DNA of 64,000 nt from NCBI GenBank assembly GCA_021202555.1, contig JAJQCT010000010.1, positions 62,001 to 126,000 on the forward strand. The letters run 5' to 3'. A program made the position numbers and the translations under genes. Source of the stretch: Clostridiales bacterium. Lineage in GTDB: Bacteria > Bacillota > Clostridia > Oscillospirales > CAG-272. The notes under the pieces were generated by a model that was not told where the DNA came from, searched no databases, and was given only the letters and a program-made list of their open reading frames with translations. This document shows, one piece after another, positions 10,166-18,909 of the stretch (position 1 is the stretch's first letter; each line of letters starts with the position of its first letter).

Positions 10166-10459
10166 TCAATAGAGTCCCTCAAAGAACTCAATCGGCTTTG
10201 AATCCTCTGTGAGCGTGACGATTGCCTTTTTCCAGCTTGCCGTCGCGCCGCTCGTGTAGCCGCGTCTCTTGATTTTGCCGCTCACGTTCATCGTGTTGAC
10301 GTCCTTGACCTTCACCTTGAAAAGCTCCTCGACCGCGTGAACGATTTCGGGCTTCGTCGAATCCTTCGCGACGCGGAAGGTGTACTTCTTGGCGCCGAGC
10401 CTTGACATACTCTCCTCGGTGATGATCGGAGCGATTATAATATCCTCAGCAAATTTCAT
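10166..10459 (-). CDS. rplW: 50S ribosomal protein L23
   Basis: Exit-tunnel rim protein that docks SRP and trigger factor, 97 aa, with IIAPIITEESMSRLGAKKYT. Its start shares one base with the rplD stop. Confidence 0.97.
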   Translation of the reverse strand: MKFAEDIIIAPIITEESMSRLGAKKYTFRVAKDSTKPEIVHAVEELFKVKVKDVNTMNVSGKIKRRGYTSGATASWKKAIVTLTEDSKPIEFFEGLY

Positions 10460-11082
10460 TATGCGTAGACCTCCTCGAGCTTTTCCACCGCTCCGCGTGC
10501 GGCAACGAACGAGTCGCAGTTGAGAATATCGTACACGTTCACGGAGTTGTACTGCACCGTCTTGACGTTCGGGATATTCGCAAGAGACTTTATCGTCACC
10601 TTGTCGTTTGAATCAAGCACGACGAGAGCTTTTTTCTTCGCGCCGACAGCGGAGAGCATCGAGACCATCGTCTTTGTGCTGTAATCGTCCGATTTGATAC
10701 TGTCAACGACTATCATATCGCCCTCGGAAACCTTTCCCGAAAGCGCCGAAAGCATTGCGACGCGCTTTGTCTTTTTGTTGAGCGTCACGCGGTAGCTGCG
10801 GGGCTTAGCCGCAAATACGACTCCGCCGTGAACGAACTGCGGCGCTCTTCTCGAGCCCTGTCTCGCGCGTCCGTTGCCCTTCTGTCTCCACGGCTTCTTG
10901 CCGCCGCCCGTGACCTCCGTTCTCGTCAGCATGGACTGCGTCCCCTGCCTCTGATTAAGAAGATACGCTCTTACAGCCGAATGGAGGACAGCCTCGTTGA
11001 CGTCAGCTCCGAACACCTTGTCCGAAAGCTCCATGCTGCCGACTTCCTTGCCCGCCATATCCACTACTTTGATGTTAGGCAT
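10459..11082 (-). CDS. rplD: 50S ribosomal protein L4
   Basis: Tunnel-lining protein, 207 aa. The extended loop has TGGGKKPWRQKGNGRARQGS. In enterobacteria L4 represses its own operon; nothing here shows that directly, but a long leader precedes rpsJ and a 158-bp gap precedes rplC. Confidence 0.97.
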   Translation of the reverse strand: MPNIKVVDMAGKEVGSMELSDKVFGADVNEAVLHSAVRAYLLNQRQGTQSMLTRTEVTGGGKKPWRQKGNGRARQGSRRAPQFVHGGVVFAAKPRSYRVTLNKKTKRVAMLSALSGKVSEGDMIVVDSIKSDDYSTKTMVSMLSAVGAKKKALVVLDSNDKVTIKSLANIPNVKTVQYNSVNVYDILNCDSFVAARGAVEKLEEVYA

Positions 11083-11094
11083 AGTTTATCCTCC

Positions 11095-11727
11095 TTACGC
11101 TTTCACGCTGTCGCGGATAAACACGATTCCGTCCTTGGCACCGGGAACAGCGCCCTTGACAGCGATGATGTTGTTTTCCGCGTCGATTTTGATAACGGAG
11201 AGGTTGAGTACGGTAACTCTTTCGTTTCCGTATTGTCCCGCCATCTTCTTGTTCTTGAAAATTCTCGACGGGCTTGACGTTGCGCCCATTGAGCCGGGCT
11301 GACGGTGAATCGGACCCGTACCGTGAGTCATGCGCAGCGTCGCGCTGTTCCAGCGCTTTACGGCGCCCGTGTAGCCGCGTCCCTTTGTGATACCGGTTAT
11401 ATCGACCTTTTCGCCCTCGGCGAAGGTATCGACGGTAATCTCGGAACCGACCTCGGCGCTGCCCGCGCCCTCAAGACGGAATTCCTTGAGATGGCGCTTT
11501 ACGCCGACTCCCGCCTTTTTGAAGTGACCCGCCTCGGGCTTTGTCGCTTTACTTTCCTTCTTGTCGATAAAGCCGAGCTGCACGGATTCATATCCGTCGT
11601 TTTCCTTTGTTTTGACCTGAACGACGGGACAGGGTCCCGCTTCTATCACGGTCACGGGAATCATGTTCCCTTTTTCATCGAAAAGCTGCGTCATTCCGAG
11701 CTTTTTTCCGATAATGGCTTTCTTCAT
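11095..11727 (-). CDS. rplC: 50S ribosomal protein L3
   Basis: Large-subunit assembly protein, 210 aa, starting MKKAIIGKKLGMTQLFDEKG, with the conserved GTGPIHRQPGSMGATSSPSR loop that carries the methylated glutamine in many bacteria. An AGGAGGATAA site precedes it. Confidence 0.98.
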   Translation of the reverse strand: MKKAIIGKKLGMTQLFDEKGNMIPVTVIEAGPCPVVQVKTKENDGYESVQLGFIDKKESKATKPEAGHFKKAGVGVKRHLKEFRLEGAGSAEVGSEITVDTFAEGEKVDITGITKGRGYTGAVKRWNSATLRMTHGTGPIHRQPGSMGATSSPSRIFKNKKMAGQYGNERVTVLNLSVIKIDAENNIIAVKGAVPGAKDGIVFIRDSVKA

Positions 11728-11885
11728 CCTTGGATTATCCTCCTCATTTGTCCGGTTATTGGTCGGCGTACTCCGATTTGATGGGGAGCGCGGTGCCGTC
11801 CGCCGCCGCCGACGTGACCGAGCCCGAACCGTACACGTTTATTTGTCCCATGGGACCTCGTGCCGTCGTTCGCAACCGGCATTTT
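11728..11885 (-). other. 158-bp intercistronic gap rpsJ-rplC
   Basis: No coding sequence is supported. On the minus strand it holds a 10-bp palindrome TCCCATGGGA and GC-rich stretches that could fold, followed by the rplC ribosome site. Other gaps in this operon are mostly 12-30 bp. A structured control region is possible but unproven. Confidence 0.4.
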
Positions 11886-12197
11886 TCAGATCTTCACTTC
11901 AATGTCAACGCCCGCGGGAAGCTCGATTTTCATAAGAGCGTCCACGACCTTTTTGGACGAATTGGCAATGACGATCAGTCTTTTGTGTGTTCTCTGCTCA
12001 AACTGCTCACGGCTGTCCTTATTAATGTGAGTCGAGCGCAGTATGGTTATGATTTCCTTCTCTGTGGGGAGCGGAATCGGTCCCGACACCTCGGCGCCGT
12101 TAGCCTTTGCCGCCTCGACGACCTTTGCGCTCGTCGCGTCCACGAGAGTGTGGTCATAGCCCTTCACACGAACATTGATTTTGTTTGTTTCTGCCAC
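11886..12197 (-). CDS. rpsJ: 30S ribosomal protein S10
   Basis: Small-subunit protein (also NusE), 103 aa, first gene of the operon. The start is a GTG at 12197 (read as Met; [15 protein letters not shown]), with a GGAGG site 8 nt upstream. The open frame runs further upstream without a family match, so the longer version is rejected. The conserved [19 protein letters not shown] block is intact. Confidence 0.97.
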   Translation of the reverse strand: MAETNKINVRVKGYDHTLVDATSAKVVEAAKANGAEVSGPIPLPTEKEIITILRSTHINKDSREQFEQRTHKRLIVIANSSKKVVDALMKIELPAGVDIEVKI

Positions 12198-12459
12198 GTT
12201 TGCTGCCTCCTTTATTTGATAAGGTGCGGCTGCGCCCCGACGGACGAACGCCATGTACACGTCATCGTGTGTACATTCGGTTTTCAAACACAGCACCGAC
12301 TCGGAAAGACACAGGATTTCCTCATCGGCTGCTGCTGATAAAACTTGCTTCCGTTCGCACGGTGCGCACGGTCCGCCCGACTCGAAGGTCGGACATACTC
12401 GGCGGAAGTTCCCTGCAAAATGCAGCAACATTCCGCGTCCTCGCACACCAAGCTTCGTA
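12198..12459 (-). promoter_or_regulatory. long structured leader of the S10 operon
   Basis: About 250 nt of transcribed leader lie between the promoter and rpsJ. It contains a perfect 7-bp stem (TGTACAC at 12254-12260 with GTGTACA at 12269-12275) and further GC-rich inverted repeats such as CGCACCGTGCG. Autoregulation through the leader is known for S10 operons in other bacteria; here it is inference from length and potential structure. Confidence 0.45.
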
Positions 12460-12488
12460 ATTATAGCACAAAAAAAGGGGGAACGCAA
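12460..12488 (-). promoter_or_regulatory. promoter of the S10-spc operon
   Basis: On the minus strand: -35 TTGCGT, 17-bp spacer, -10 TATAAT preceded by TGC (extended -10). It is the only good promoter upstream of rpsJ, and no convincing internal promoter was noticed in the operon. Confidence 0.8.
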
Positions 12489-12595
12489 GAGCTTTTTTGC
12501 GTTTTTTTCGCTTTTCGCGGAAAATTTCGCCGTAAAAGTTTCGCGGCGATTTTCGGATTTATTTGTGCATTATGCACAGTTTTGCGTCTCTCCGC

Positions 12596-13663
12596 TCACG
12601 CAGCCGCGCGTGTCCCCGATTTTTTCATTCTTTTGCGAACAGTGCGGATTGCGACCGAGCCTGCAATTGCGGCAGCGCCGATAACGGCGTATATTATCGC
12701 CTGCGGGGCAAACGCGGAGAATATGCTGTCGGCGAGCGTCATGACGGCGGAATAAAACGCGCCGCCCTCCTCAAAAAACGCCGAAACAAGGCTTCCCCTC
12801 GCCGAAAGCACGGAAATTATAACCCCTCCCGACGCAAAAAGCTGAATGCCGAGGCACAGAAGCGCCGTTTCGGCGCGCAGTCCCGACAAAAGCAAAATCA
12901 GGGCGCAGATGATAATCTCCGCTATTATAAGCGCCGTCGGGGACAAAACAGCCGAGAGCGTTTTTATCGCGTTTACGAGCGATTCGTATCCGACAGTCTC
13001 CGATTCCTCCGTCCCCTCTCCCTCCGACGCGGCAAAAAGCACTGCGGCATCAGAAAATCCTGACGAAGCATCAGACGTTTCGTCCTCCTGCCTGTCATCC
13101 GTATATTCATCAAGATATTCCTCGAGCGCGCGGTACTGCTCATCTGTAATTTCGCGCCCGAGAGCCGCCTCGATTGCGTCCTCGTTCTCAATCACAAAAT
13201 CCGCGACGTCGGCAGCCTCGATTTCAATCGCCGCCGCCTCTCCCGAAAGGACATATTCGACAACGCCGGTGAAGGTCTCCGAGATTTTTTCCTTGATTTT
13301 TTCATTATTAAGTACTGCGATTATATCGTCCTCGGTTATGCCAAGCTCGTCAGCCAAATCTGAATCTATCGACGAAAAAATATATTCCGAGAGCGTCACG
13401 CCGTCGTCCTTTTCGGTAATAAATGCGCCGACATTTATCGCCGCGATGTCAACGTCGCTGATAACTGCGTTCAGCGTCTCCGCCGAGATTATGCTCCCGA
13501 TATTCATAACGACGCACAAAAGCGCAAGCACTCCCGTCCCTAAAACACAGAGTACGACAATGAGAGCGCGCGATATGATTTTAAGCGGCAGCGGCGCGCT
13601 TTTTTTCGTTTTTTCGATTTTCTCCGCTTCCGCCTCGTTTTCCGTCAGGTCTGCTTCATTCAT
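12596..13663 (-). CDS. hypothetical multi-spanning membrane protein
   Basis: 355 aa, family not recognised. A charged N-terminus (NEAEAEKIEKTKKS) precedes a first hydrophobic segment at about residues 28-52. A long acidic extracytoplasmic stretch rich in Asp, Glu and Ala follows, then three hydrophobic segments near the C-terminus and a basic tail (RTVRKRMKKSGTRAAA). The ATG at 13663 is preferred because GGAAGGGA lies 7-8 nt upstream; an in-frame start further upstream would overlap xylB. It is the last gene of the upp-rlu-lnt-xylB operon, and its stop lies next to the S10 promoter region. Confidence 0.7.
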   Translation of the reverse strand: MNEADLTENEAEAEKIEKTKKSAPLPLKIISRALIVVLCVLGTGVLALLCVVMNIGSIISAETLNAVISDVDIAAINVGAFITEKDDGVTLSEYIFSSIDSDLADELGITEDDIIAVLNNEKIKEKISETFTGVVEYVLSGEAAAIEIEAADVADFVIENEDAIEAALGREITDEQYRALEEYLDEYTDDRQEDETSDASSGFSDAAVLFAASEGEGTEESETVGYESLVNAIKTLSAVLSPTALIIAEIIICALILLLSGLRAETALLCLGIQLFASGGVIISVLSARGSLVSAFFEEGGAFYSAVMTLADSIFSAFAPQAIIYAVIGAAAIAGSVAIRTVRKRMKKSGTRAAA

Positions 13664-13682
13664 AATATTGTCCCTTCCTTTT

Positions 13683-15209
13683 TCAGCCGCAGAATTCGGC
13701 AAGCCTCATGTTCGTCTCGCGAAGCGCGCCGTAAAGACCGTCGTAAATTCCGTAAAGCTCGTCGTATCTTTTCCTGTTTTCCTCGTTTGGCAGATACGTG
13801 CGCGCGGGCTTTATGATTTCCCCGCACGCTTCCTTTATGCCGCCGTATACTCCCGCGCCGACGCCTGCAAGAATCGCCGCGCCGAGCGCGCCGCCCTCGC
13901 CCGATTTCACTATATCGACCTCGCATCCGAAAATATCTGCTGCAATCTGCCTCCAGAGCGGGCTTGACGCGCCCCCGCCGCAGAGCGTCAGCGCAGAGGG
14001 CGAGATTCCGATTTCGCCAAACACAGAAAGCGAGTCCCTCATCGCGAAAATCACGCCCTCAAGAACGGAGCGTATCATGTCGCCTCTCGTATGCGCCGCG
14101 GTAAGCCCGATAAAGCCTCCCCTCGCATAGGGGTCGAGATGCGGCGAGCGCTCTCCCATCAGATACGGCAGGAAAATAAGCCCATTTGAGCCGACGGGAG
14201 ACTTTTCCGCCTCCTCGTCCATTATGGTGTAGGGATCAACCCCGCGGCGGCGGGCAGCCTCGCATTCGGCGGCGCAGACATTATCGCGCAGGCGGCGAAG
14301 CGAAAGCCCCGCCGACTGAATCACGCCCATGACGTGATATTCGCCCGGCACCGCGGCGCAGAAGCCGTGAATCCTCCCCTTCGGGTCGAATTTCACGCGC
14401 TCGCTGTGAGCGAATACGACGCCGCTCGTCCCTATTGTCGCAAACGCTTTCCCGTCGGAGACGACGCCGCATCCGACGGCGGCGGCTTCGTTGTCGCCCG
14501 CGCCCCCGACGACGGGGATTCCGCGCCGAAGCCCCGTTTTATTTGCCGCGTTCTCCGACAAAACGCCCGTCACCTCGCACGATTCATAGACGCTTGGGAG
14601 CATTCCCGCGTCGATTCCGAGCAGAGACGTCATCTCGTCCGACCATTTTCGCGCGCCGATGTCGAAAAGCTGTACTCCCGATGCGTCCGACACGTCCGTC
14701 GCAAGCTCTCCCGTAAGCCGATACCGCACATAATCCTTCGGCATGAGAATATGCCTGCATTTTTCGTATATTTCAGGCTCGTTTTCGCGCACCCAGAGGA
14801 TTTTTGACGCGGTGAAGCCTGTGAGCGCGGGGGAATTTGTGATTTTGATGAGCTTTTCGCTGCCAAGAGTCTCAGTAATCTCACGACACTGCGCCTCCGT
14901 CCGCTGATCGCACCAGATAATGCTGCGGCGCAGAAGCTTTCCTTCCGAATCGAGCATTACAAGCCCGTGCATCTGACCGGAAAGCCCGATTCCGCGCACG
15001 CATTCGGCGTCAATTCCCGACGCGACGGCACAAAGCCCCTCGATTGCGGCTCTCACCCAGTCGTCGGGGTCCTGCTCCGCCCATCCCGACCTCGGCTGAT
15101 AAAGCGGATATTCGACTGTCTTTGAGGCGACGACGTTTCCCGCCTCGTCAAAAAGCGCCGTTTTCGTTCCCGATGTGCCGATGTCAATCCCTATAAGATA
15201 CGTATTCAT
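13683..15209 (-). CDS. xylB: xylulokinase (FGGY carbohydrate kinase)
   Basis: Phosphorylates D-xylulose to xylulose 5-phosphate, feeding the pentose phosphate pathway. 508 aa. The N-terminal phosphate-binding motif DIGTSGTK is at about residues 9-16, SGQMHGLVML follows near residue 80, and the C-terminal FGGY domain has the LCGGGASSPLWRQIAADIF motif. The ATG at 15209 overlaps the lnt stop (TGATG); an in-frame TTG one codon earlier is less likely. No xylA or xylose transporter lies near, so the substrate is inferred from the family only. Confidence 0.88.
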   Translation of the reverse strand: MNTYLIGIDIGTSGTKTALFDEAGNVVASKTVEYPLYQPRSGWAEQDPDDWVRAAIEGLCAVASGIDAECVRGIGLSGQMHGLVMLDSEGKLLRRSIIWCDQRTEAQCREITETLGSEKLIKITNSPALTGFTASKILWVRENEPEIYEKCRHILMPKDYVRYRLTGELATDVSDASGVQLFDIGARKWSDEMTSLLGIDAGMLPSVYESCEVTGVLSENAANKTGLRRGIPVVGGAGDNEAAAVGCGVVSDGKAFATIGTSGVVFAHSERVKFDPKGRIHGFCAAVPGEYHVMGVIQSAGLSLRRLRDNVCAAECEAARRRGVDPYTIMDEEAEKSPVGSNGLIFLPYLMGERSPHLDPYARGGFIGLTAAHTRGDMIRSVLEGVIFAMRDSLSVFGEIGISPSALTLCGGGASSPLWRQIAADIFGCEVDIVKSGEGGALGAAILAGVGAGVYGGIKEACGEIIKPARTYLPNEENRKRYDELYGIYDGLYGALRETNMRLAEFCG

Positions 15210-16903
15210 CAAGCCGTCTCCTCGCTTTTGTTTTTTCTTTCTTTAAGCTCGCGCCTCATCCTCACACAGCCGTCAGTCACGGCGGCAAGCGAGGCAAGAG
15301 CCGCCGCAAACACAAGGATATTCCCCGTCATAGTATAAAGCGTCGTCGTATCGCGCGCGTAAACCTCGGAAATGATGAACGTCCGCTCGTTTATCTCCGT
15401 GTCGTTTATGATTTCGCCCGACGGGGAGATAACGCACGTATATCCCGTATTCCCCGCGCGCACGACCCAGCGGTCGTTTTCGACGGCGCGCAGAATTGCC
15501 TGAGCGGTGTGCTGATAAAGAGCCGCGCTGTCGCCGAACCACGAATCGTTCGTTGAAATTGTAATTATCTCCGCTCCCGCCAAAACGGACGAGCGCGCGA
15601 GATTTTCATATATCGAATCAAAGCAGACAAGCGCGCCTATATTCCCGTATTCCGTCGGAATTATAGTCGCCTCGTCCCCCGTCGTTATGCTGCTTCCGAA
15701 CATTCCAAGCTCTGTGAGCGGCGGGAATATCACCTTTATCAAATTCTCATACGGCACAAACTCGCCGAACGGCACAAGGCGGCGCTTAAAATATATATTT
15801 TCCGTGTCGATTCCCTCATCGGGCGTCACCTTGATGACGGTGTTGTAGGTGATGTTCTCGCCGTCCTCGTCAAGCTCGCGCCAGAATGCCGTCGCAAGAA
15901 GCACCGCATCGCATTCGTCCGCCAGCTCCTCAAGGTATTCTGTCATGTATGAGTGAATATTTATCGAATACGGCAGGGAGGTTTCCGTCCAGAGTATCAC
16001 GTCCGCGCCCGCCTCGGCGGCTTCAATCGAAAGCTCCGAATAAAGCTCGGCGTAATCCTCAAAGTACCAGTCCTCGCTCCACTTCTCGCGCGAGGAAACA
16101 TTGCCCTGAATCGCCGCAAACGTCACCGCGTCCTCCGCCTCGTCCTCCTCGCGCGCCGCGAGAATGACAGCGCCCACAAGAAGATTCGATGTAAATACGG
16201 CGGCGGCAACTCCGCCCGAAATCGCCGCGCGCTTTTTCTCCGAGCGCGCAAACGCGAGTATGCCGAGCGCGATATATGCGTTCACCAGAACAACCACGAG
16301 CGAGATGACATACGAGCCGAAAAGCGACGCCGACTGAATGAATATGGGCGTATACGCCTGACCTATCGCAAGCCTCCCCCAAGGAACGCCCGCCCACGTC
16401 AGCGTTTCCGTCCATTCAAAGAAGATGTAAACGCAGCCCGAAAGAAGCGGAAAAAGAAGCTTCAGTCCCCTTTTGCCGCGCGATGCCGGCGAACGTGAGA
16501 TGAAAAGGCAGACGGGAACCCAGAGCATGGCGACGCAGGTCTGAAGCAGCGGAAGCCCGAGCCACGCTATCAGAATCGCCGCGAGCGCCGCGCCCGACGA
16601 CATTCCCGTAAAATCAAGCGGGTACATTGTCAGAAGCCAGTGCCACACGACAAGATAAAACGGGTAAAAATATGATAGCCCCATAAAAATCCCGCGCGAA
16701 ATCACACCCCTCACGGGGTGCCCACCCCTTACGGGATGATTTTCGGGCAGCTCGCCCTCCGAGACAAGAAGCAAAACGATGAAAAACGGTATCATCGTGA
16801 AATATTCAAATCCCGACGGCAATATATACGAAACGGTCATTCCCGTGAGCGCGCCCGAGACGGCGCACGCAGGGAAAATGTATCGCCGCTTAAGCTTTTT
16901 CAT
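15209..16903 (-). CDS. lnt: apolipoprotein N-acyltransferase
   Basis: Membrane enzyme that adds the third acyl chain to the N-terminal cysteine of lipoproteins. 564 aa. About six hydrophobic segments in the first 240 residues are followed by a nitrilase-like domain whose triad regions are visible: Glu in LWTETSLPYS, Lys in FKRRLVPFGEF and Cys in ALVCFDSIYE. One more hydrophobic segment lies near the C-terminus. It overlaps the pseudouridine synthase stop by 4 nt (ATGA). Lnt is classical in diderms and is found in some Bacillota. Several lipobox proteins in this window could be substrates. Confidence 0.88.
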   Translation of the reverse strand: MKKLKRRYIFPACAVSGALTGMTVSYILPSGFEYFTMIPFFIVLLLVSEGELPENHPVRGGHPVRGVISRGIFMGLSYFYPFYLVVWHWLLTMYPLDFTGMSSGAALAAILIAWLGLPLLQTCVAMLWVPVCLFISRSPASRGKRGLKLLFPLLSGCVYIFFEWTETLTWAGVPWGRLAIGQAYTPIFIQSASLFGSYVISLVVVLVNAYIALGILAFARSEKKRAAISGGVAAAVFTSNLLVGAVILAAREEDEAEDAVTFAAIQGNVSSREKWSEDWYFEDYAELYSELSIEAAEAGADVILWTETSLPYSINIHSYMTEYLEELADECDAVLLATAFWRELDEDGENITYNTVIKVTPDEGIDTENIYFKRRLVPFGEFVPYENLIKVIFPPLTELGMFGSSITTGDEATIIPTEYGNIGALVCFDSIYENLARSSVLAGAEIITISTNDSWFGDSAALYQHTAQAILRAVENDRWVVRAGNTGYTCVISPSGEIINDTEINERTFIISEVYARDTTTLYTMTGNILVFAAALASLAAVTDGCVRMRRELKERKNKSEETA

Positions 16904-17874
16904 TCAAACTCCTTCATAAAATCAAGCGTTCGGGTGTCAATTGAAAACTCCCGTCCCGAAAGATATGCAAGCTCGCCGACGTAATCCTTTGGAAGCGAAA
17001 ACCTCACGCGGTACGCCGCGAGCGCCTGCGATTTGTAGCCGCGCCTGCGGTCGGCTTCGTTTTTGCCGTATTTGCCCTCTCCGAGAAGCGGATACCCCGC
17101 AAATTCAAGGTGCGCGCGAATCTGGTGCGTCCTGCCCGTTACAAGCCCCACCTCAAGCAGCGAAAGCGACCCGTTTGATTTCAGCACGCGGTATTCCGTT
17201 ATGATTTCCTTCGATTCCCGCACGGGATGTCCGTAAACCTTCACCTGACCGCTGCCGGTGCGCAGAAGATACGCGCGAAGCGTTCCCGACTGAGTGTCGG
17301 GCGTTCCGTGAACGGCGCAAAGATAATATTTTTTAAGATACCGCCGCTTTATAATCTCGTTCATCTCGCGCAGCGCGCGCGCATTTTTCGCGGCGACGAC
17401 AAGACCGCGCGTATTGCGGTCGAGCCTGTGGCAGAGCGCGGGCGCAAACGTGCTTTCGCGCTCGGGGTCATATTCCCCGCGAGAGTAAAGATACGCCCAG
17501 ACCTGCCCGATGAGCGTCCGGCTTTCGTCTGCCCCGTCACCCTCTCCCGAATGAACGAGCATTCCCACGGGCTTGTCGCATATGATGATATTGCCGTCCT
17601 CGTAAACGACGTCGAGCCGCGGCTTGATTTTAGATAAATCCGGTCTTGCTCCGCCGTCCCCCGTCCCGCCGAAAAATTCGTCGCTGATATAAAGCGTCAC
17701 CACGTCTCCCCGGTCAAGAATCCTTGCCGCGTCCTCATGTACGCCGTTTACCCTCACGCATTTTTTGCGGAAATACTTATGAAGCAGCGAGCTTGGCAGA
17801 TTTACCGTCGCCTTCGATATAAATCTGTCAAGCCGCTGACCCGCGTCGTTTTCGCCGACAATGAGCGTTTTCAT
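16900..17874 (-). CDS. RluA/RluC/RluD-family pseudouridine synthase
   Basis: 324 aa. An N-terminal S4-like RNA-binding domain (DAGQRLDRFI ... VRVNG) precedes the catalytic domain with HRLDRNTRGLVV, in which the Asp is the catalytic residue of the HRLDxxTxG motif. It probably modifies 23S rRNA; the exact site cannot be read. The start at 17874 overlaps the upp stop (TAATG). The longer open frame upstream is rejected because it runs through upp. Confidence 0.88.
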   Translation of the reverse strand: MKTLIVGENDAGQRLDRFISKATVNLPSSLLHKYFRKKCVRVNGVHEDAARILDRGDVVTLYISDEFFGGTGDGGARPDLSKIKPRLDVVYEDGNIIICDKPVGMLVHSGEGDGADESRTLIGQVWAYLYSRGEYDPERESTFAPALCHRLDRNTRGLVVAAKNARALREMNEIIKRRYLKKYYLCAVHGTPDTQSGTLRAYLLRTGSGQVKVYGHPVRESKEIITEYRVLKSNGSLSLLEVGLVTGRTHQIRAHLEFAGYPLLGEGKYGKNEADRRRGYKSQALAAYRVRFSLPKDYVGELAYLSGREFSIDTRTLDFMKEFE

Positions 17875-18497
17875 TAAAGCGTGCCGAAAATCCTGTCTCC
17901 CGCGTCGCCGAGACCCGGCACGATATATTTGTCCTCGTTGAGACATTCGTCAAGCGCCGCGAGATAAATATCGACATCGGGATGAAGACGCTTGAGCAGT
18001 TCAAGCCCCTCGGGCGCGCCGACAAGGCACATAAGCTTTATGTGCTTGACACCCTTTGTCTTTAATATCGATATGGCGTCCGCCGCCGACCCGCCCGTCG
18101 CGAGCATCGGATCGGTGACGACGCAGAGGCGCGCCGACACGTCGTCGGGAAGCTTGCAGTAATAAAGCACAGGCTGCTTTGTTTCGGGGTCGCGGTAAAG
18201 TCCGATATGTCCGACCTTTGCCGCAGGCTCGATTTTCAGAAAGCCGTCAGCCATGCCGAGACCCGCGCGCAGAATCGGAACGACCGCGAGCTTTTTGCCC
18301 TGAATCATTTCCGTTTCCATTTTGCAGATGGGCGTTTCGATTTCAACCTTCTCCGTCGGCAAATCCCGCGTTATCTCATACGTCATGAGCATAGCTATCT
18401 CATAAAGAAGCTCGCGGAATTCCTTCGTTCCCGTGTCCTTGCTGCGCATAATCGCAAGCTTGTGCGTTATGAGCGGGTGATTCAGTACGTGTACCAT
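17874..18497 (-). CDS. upp: uracil phosphoribosyltransferase
   Basis: Pyrimidine salvage: uracil + PRPP to UMP. 207 aa, starting [19 protein letters not shown], with [20 protein letters not shown] and the PRPP-binding loop [18 protein letters not shown]. The ATG at 18497 has GGAGG 9 nt upstream; in-frame upstream codons lack family similarity. First gene of a five-gene coupled operon. Confidence 0.96.
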   Translation of the reverse strand: MVHVLNHPLITHKLAIMRSKDTGTKEFRELLYEIAMLMTYEITRDLPTEKVEIETPICKMETEMIQGKKLAVVPILRAGLGMADGFLKIEPAAKVGHIGLYRDPETKQPVLYYCKLPDDVSARLCVVTDPMLATGGSAADAISILKTKGVKHIKLMCLVGAPEGLELLKRLHPDVDIYLAALDECLNEDKYIVPGLGDAGDRIFGTL

Positions 18498-18587
18498 TTT
18501 ATATGTCCTCCAAATAATAAAAATAACAATTTCATATGGCGCGCCGCCGCGCAAATATTCATCTGCTGCATCAAAAAAGCACTTTAC

Positions 18588-18693
18588 AGACTTGACGACT
18601 TCCGTTACGAATTTATAATTCGTAACGGAATGTCTTACGGTCTATGCCCATTTCTCAACGTCTTATTATACCATATTGAGCAGAAAACCGCAA
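18588..18693 (-). repeat. shell-palindrome promoter element, mosaic copy (upp leader)
   Basis: Read on the minus strand: promoter, then AAGACG-TTGAGAAATGGGC-ATA-GACCGTAAGACA, then a perfect 14-bp palindrome (18600-18613 with 18617-18630, loop TAT), then GTC and CAAGTCT. It belongs to the family described at 39870-40074. Here the first hairpin has one arm of the ATGGGC type and the other of the GACCGT type, so it looks like a hybrid of two units. Confidence 0.7.
18665..18693 (-). promoter_or_regulatory. promoter of the upp operon
   Basis: Minus strand: -35 TTGCGG (18688-18693), 17-bp spacer ending ATATGG, -10 TATAAT (18665-18670). It closely resembles the promoter at 39938-39966, so the promoter is part of the repeated element. 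Confidence 0.8.
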
Positions 18694-18847
18694 ATAAAAT
18701 TATCGAATCTGTGACCCGATAAAATTATTTGCGGCAAGCTGCGCTTTATGGCAGAGTATGCCGGCAAGGAAAAGCCTGCCTTTCACGAAAATTTTTATTT
18801 TTCGCACAAAATGTCGGATTTTTGCGAGATTTTTTTCTCAAAACCGC

Positions 18848-18876
18848 TTGACAGACGGCTATTTGTAGTGTATAAT
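18848..18876 (+). promoter_or_regulatory. promoter of the 18910 lipoprotein gene
   Basis: TTGACA (18848-18853), 17-bp spacer, TATAAT (18871-18876), followed by ATGGAGGATAAAGCT before the ATG. About 150 bp around it are repeated in inverse orientation upstream of the 40148-40759 gene. Confidence 0.85.
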
Positions 18877-18909
18877 AATTATAGAAAACCACCAATGGAG
18901 GATAAAGCT

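Noticed and set aside
12198..12488. N-terminal extension of S10 to about 200 residues
   Set aside because: The upstream part lacks S10 similarity and covers the leader and promoter; the GTG at 12197 has an ideal GGAGG.
18540..18600. Insertion-sequence ends suspected from the inverted repeats near upp
   Set aside because: No transposase or target duplication; the repeats match the promoter-linked palindrome family instead.
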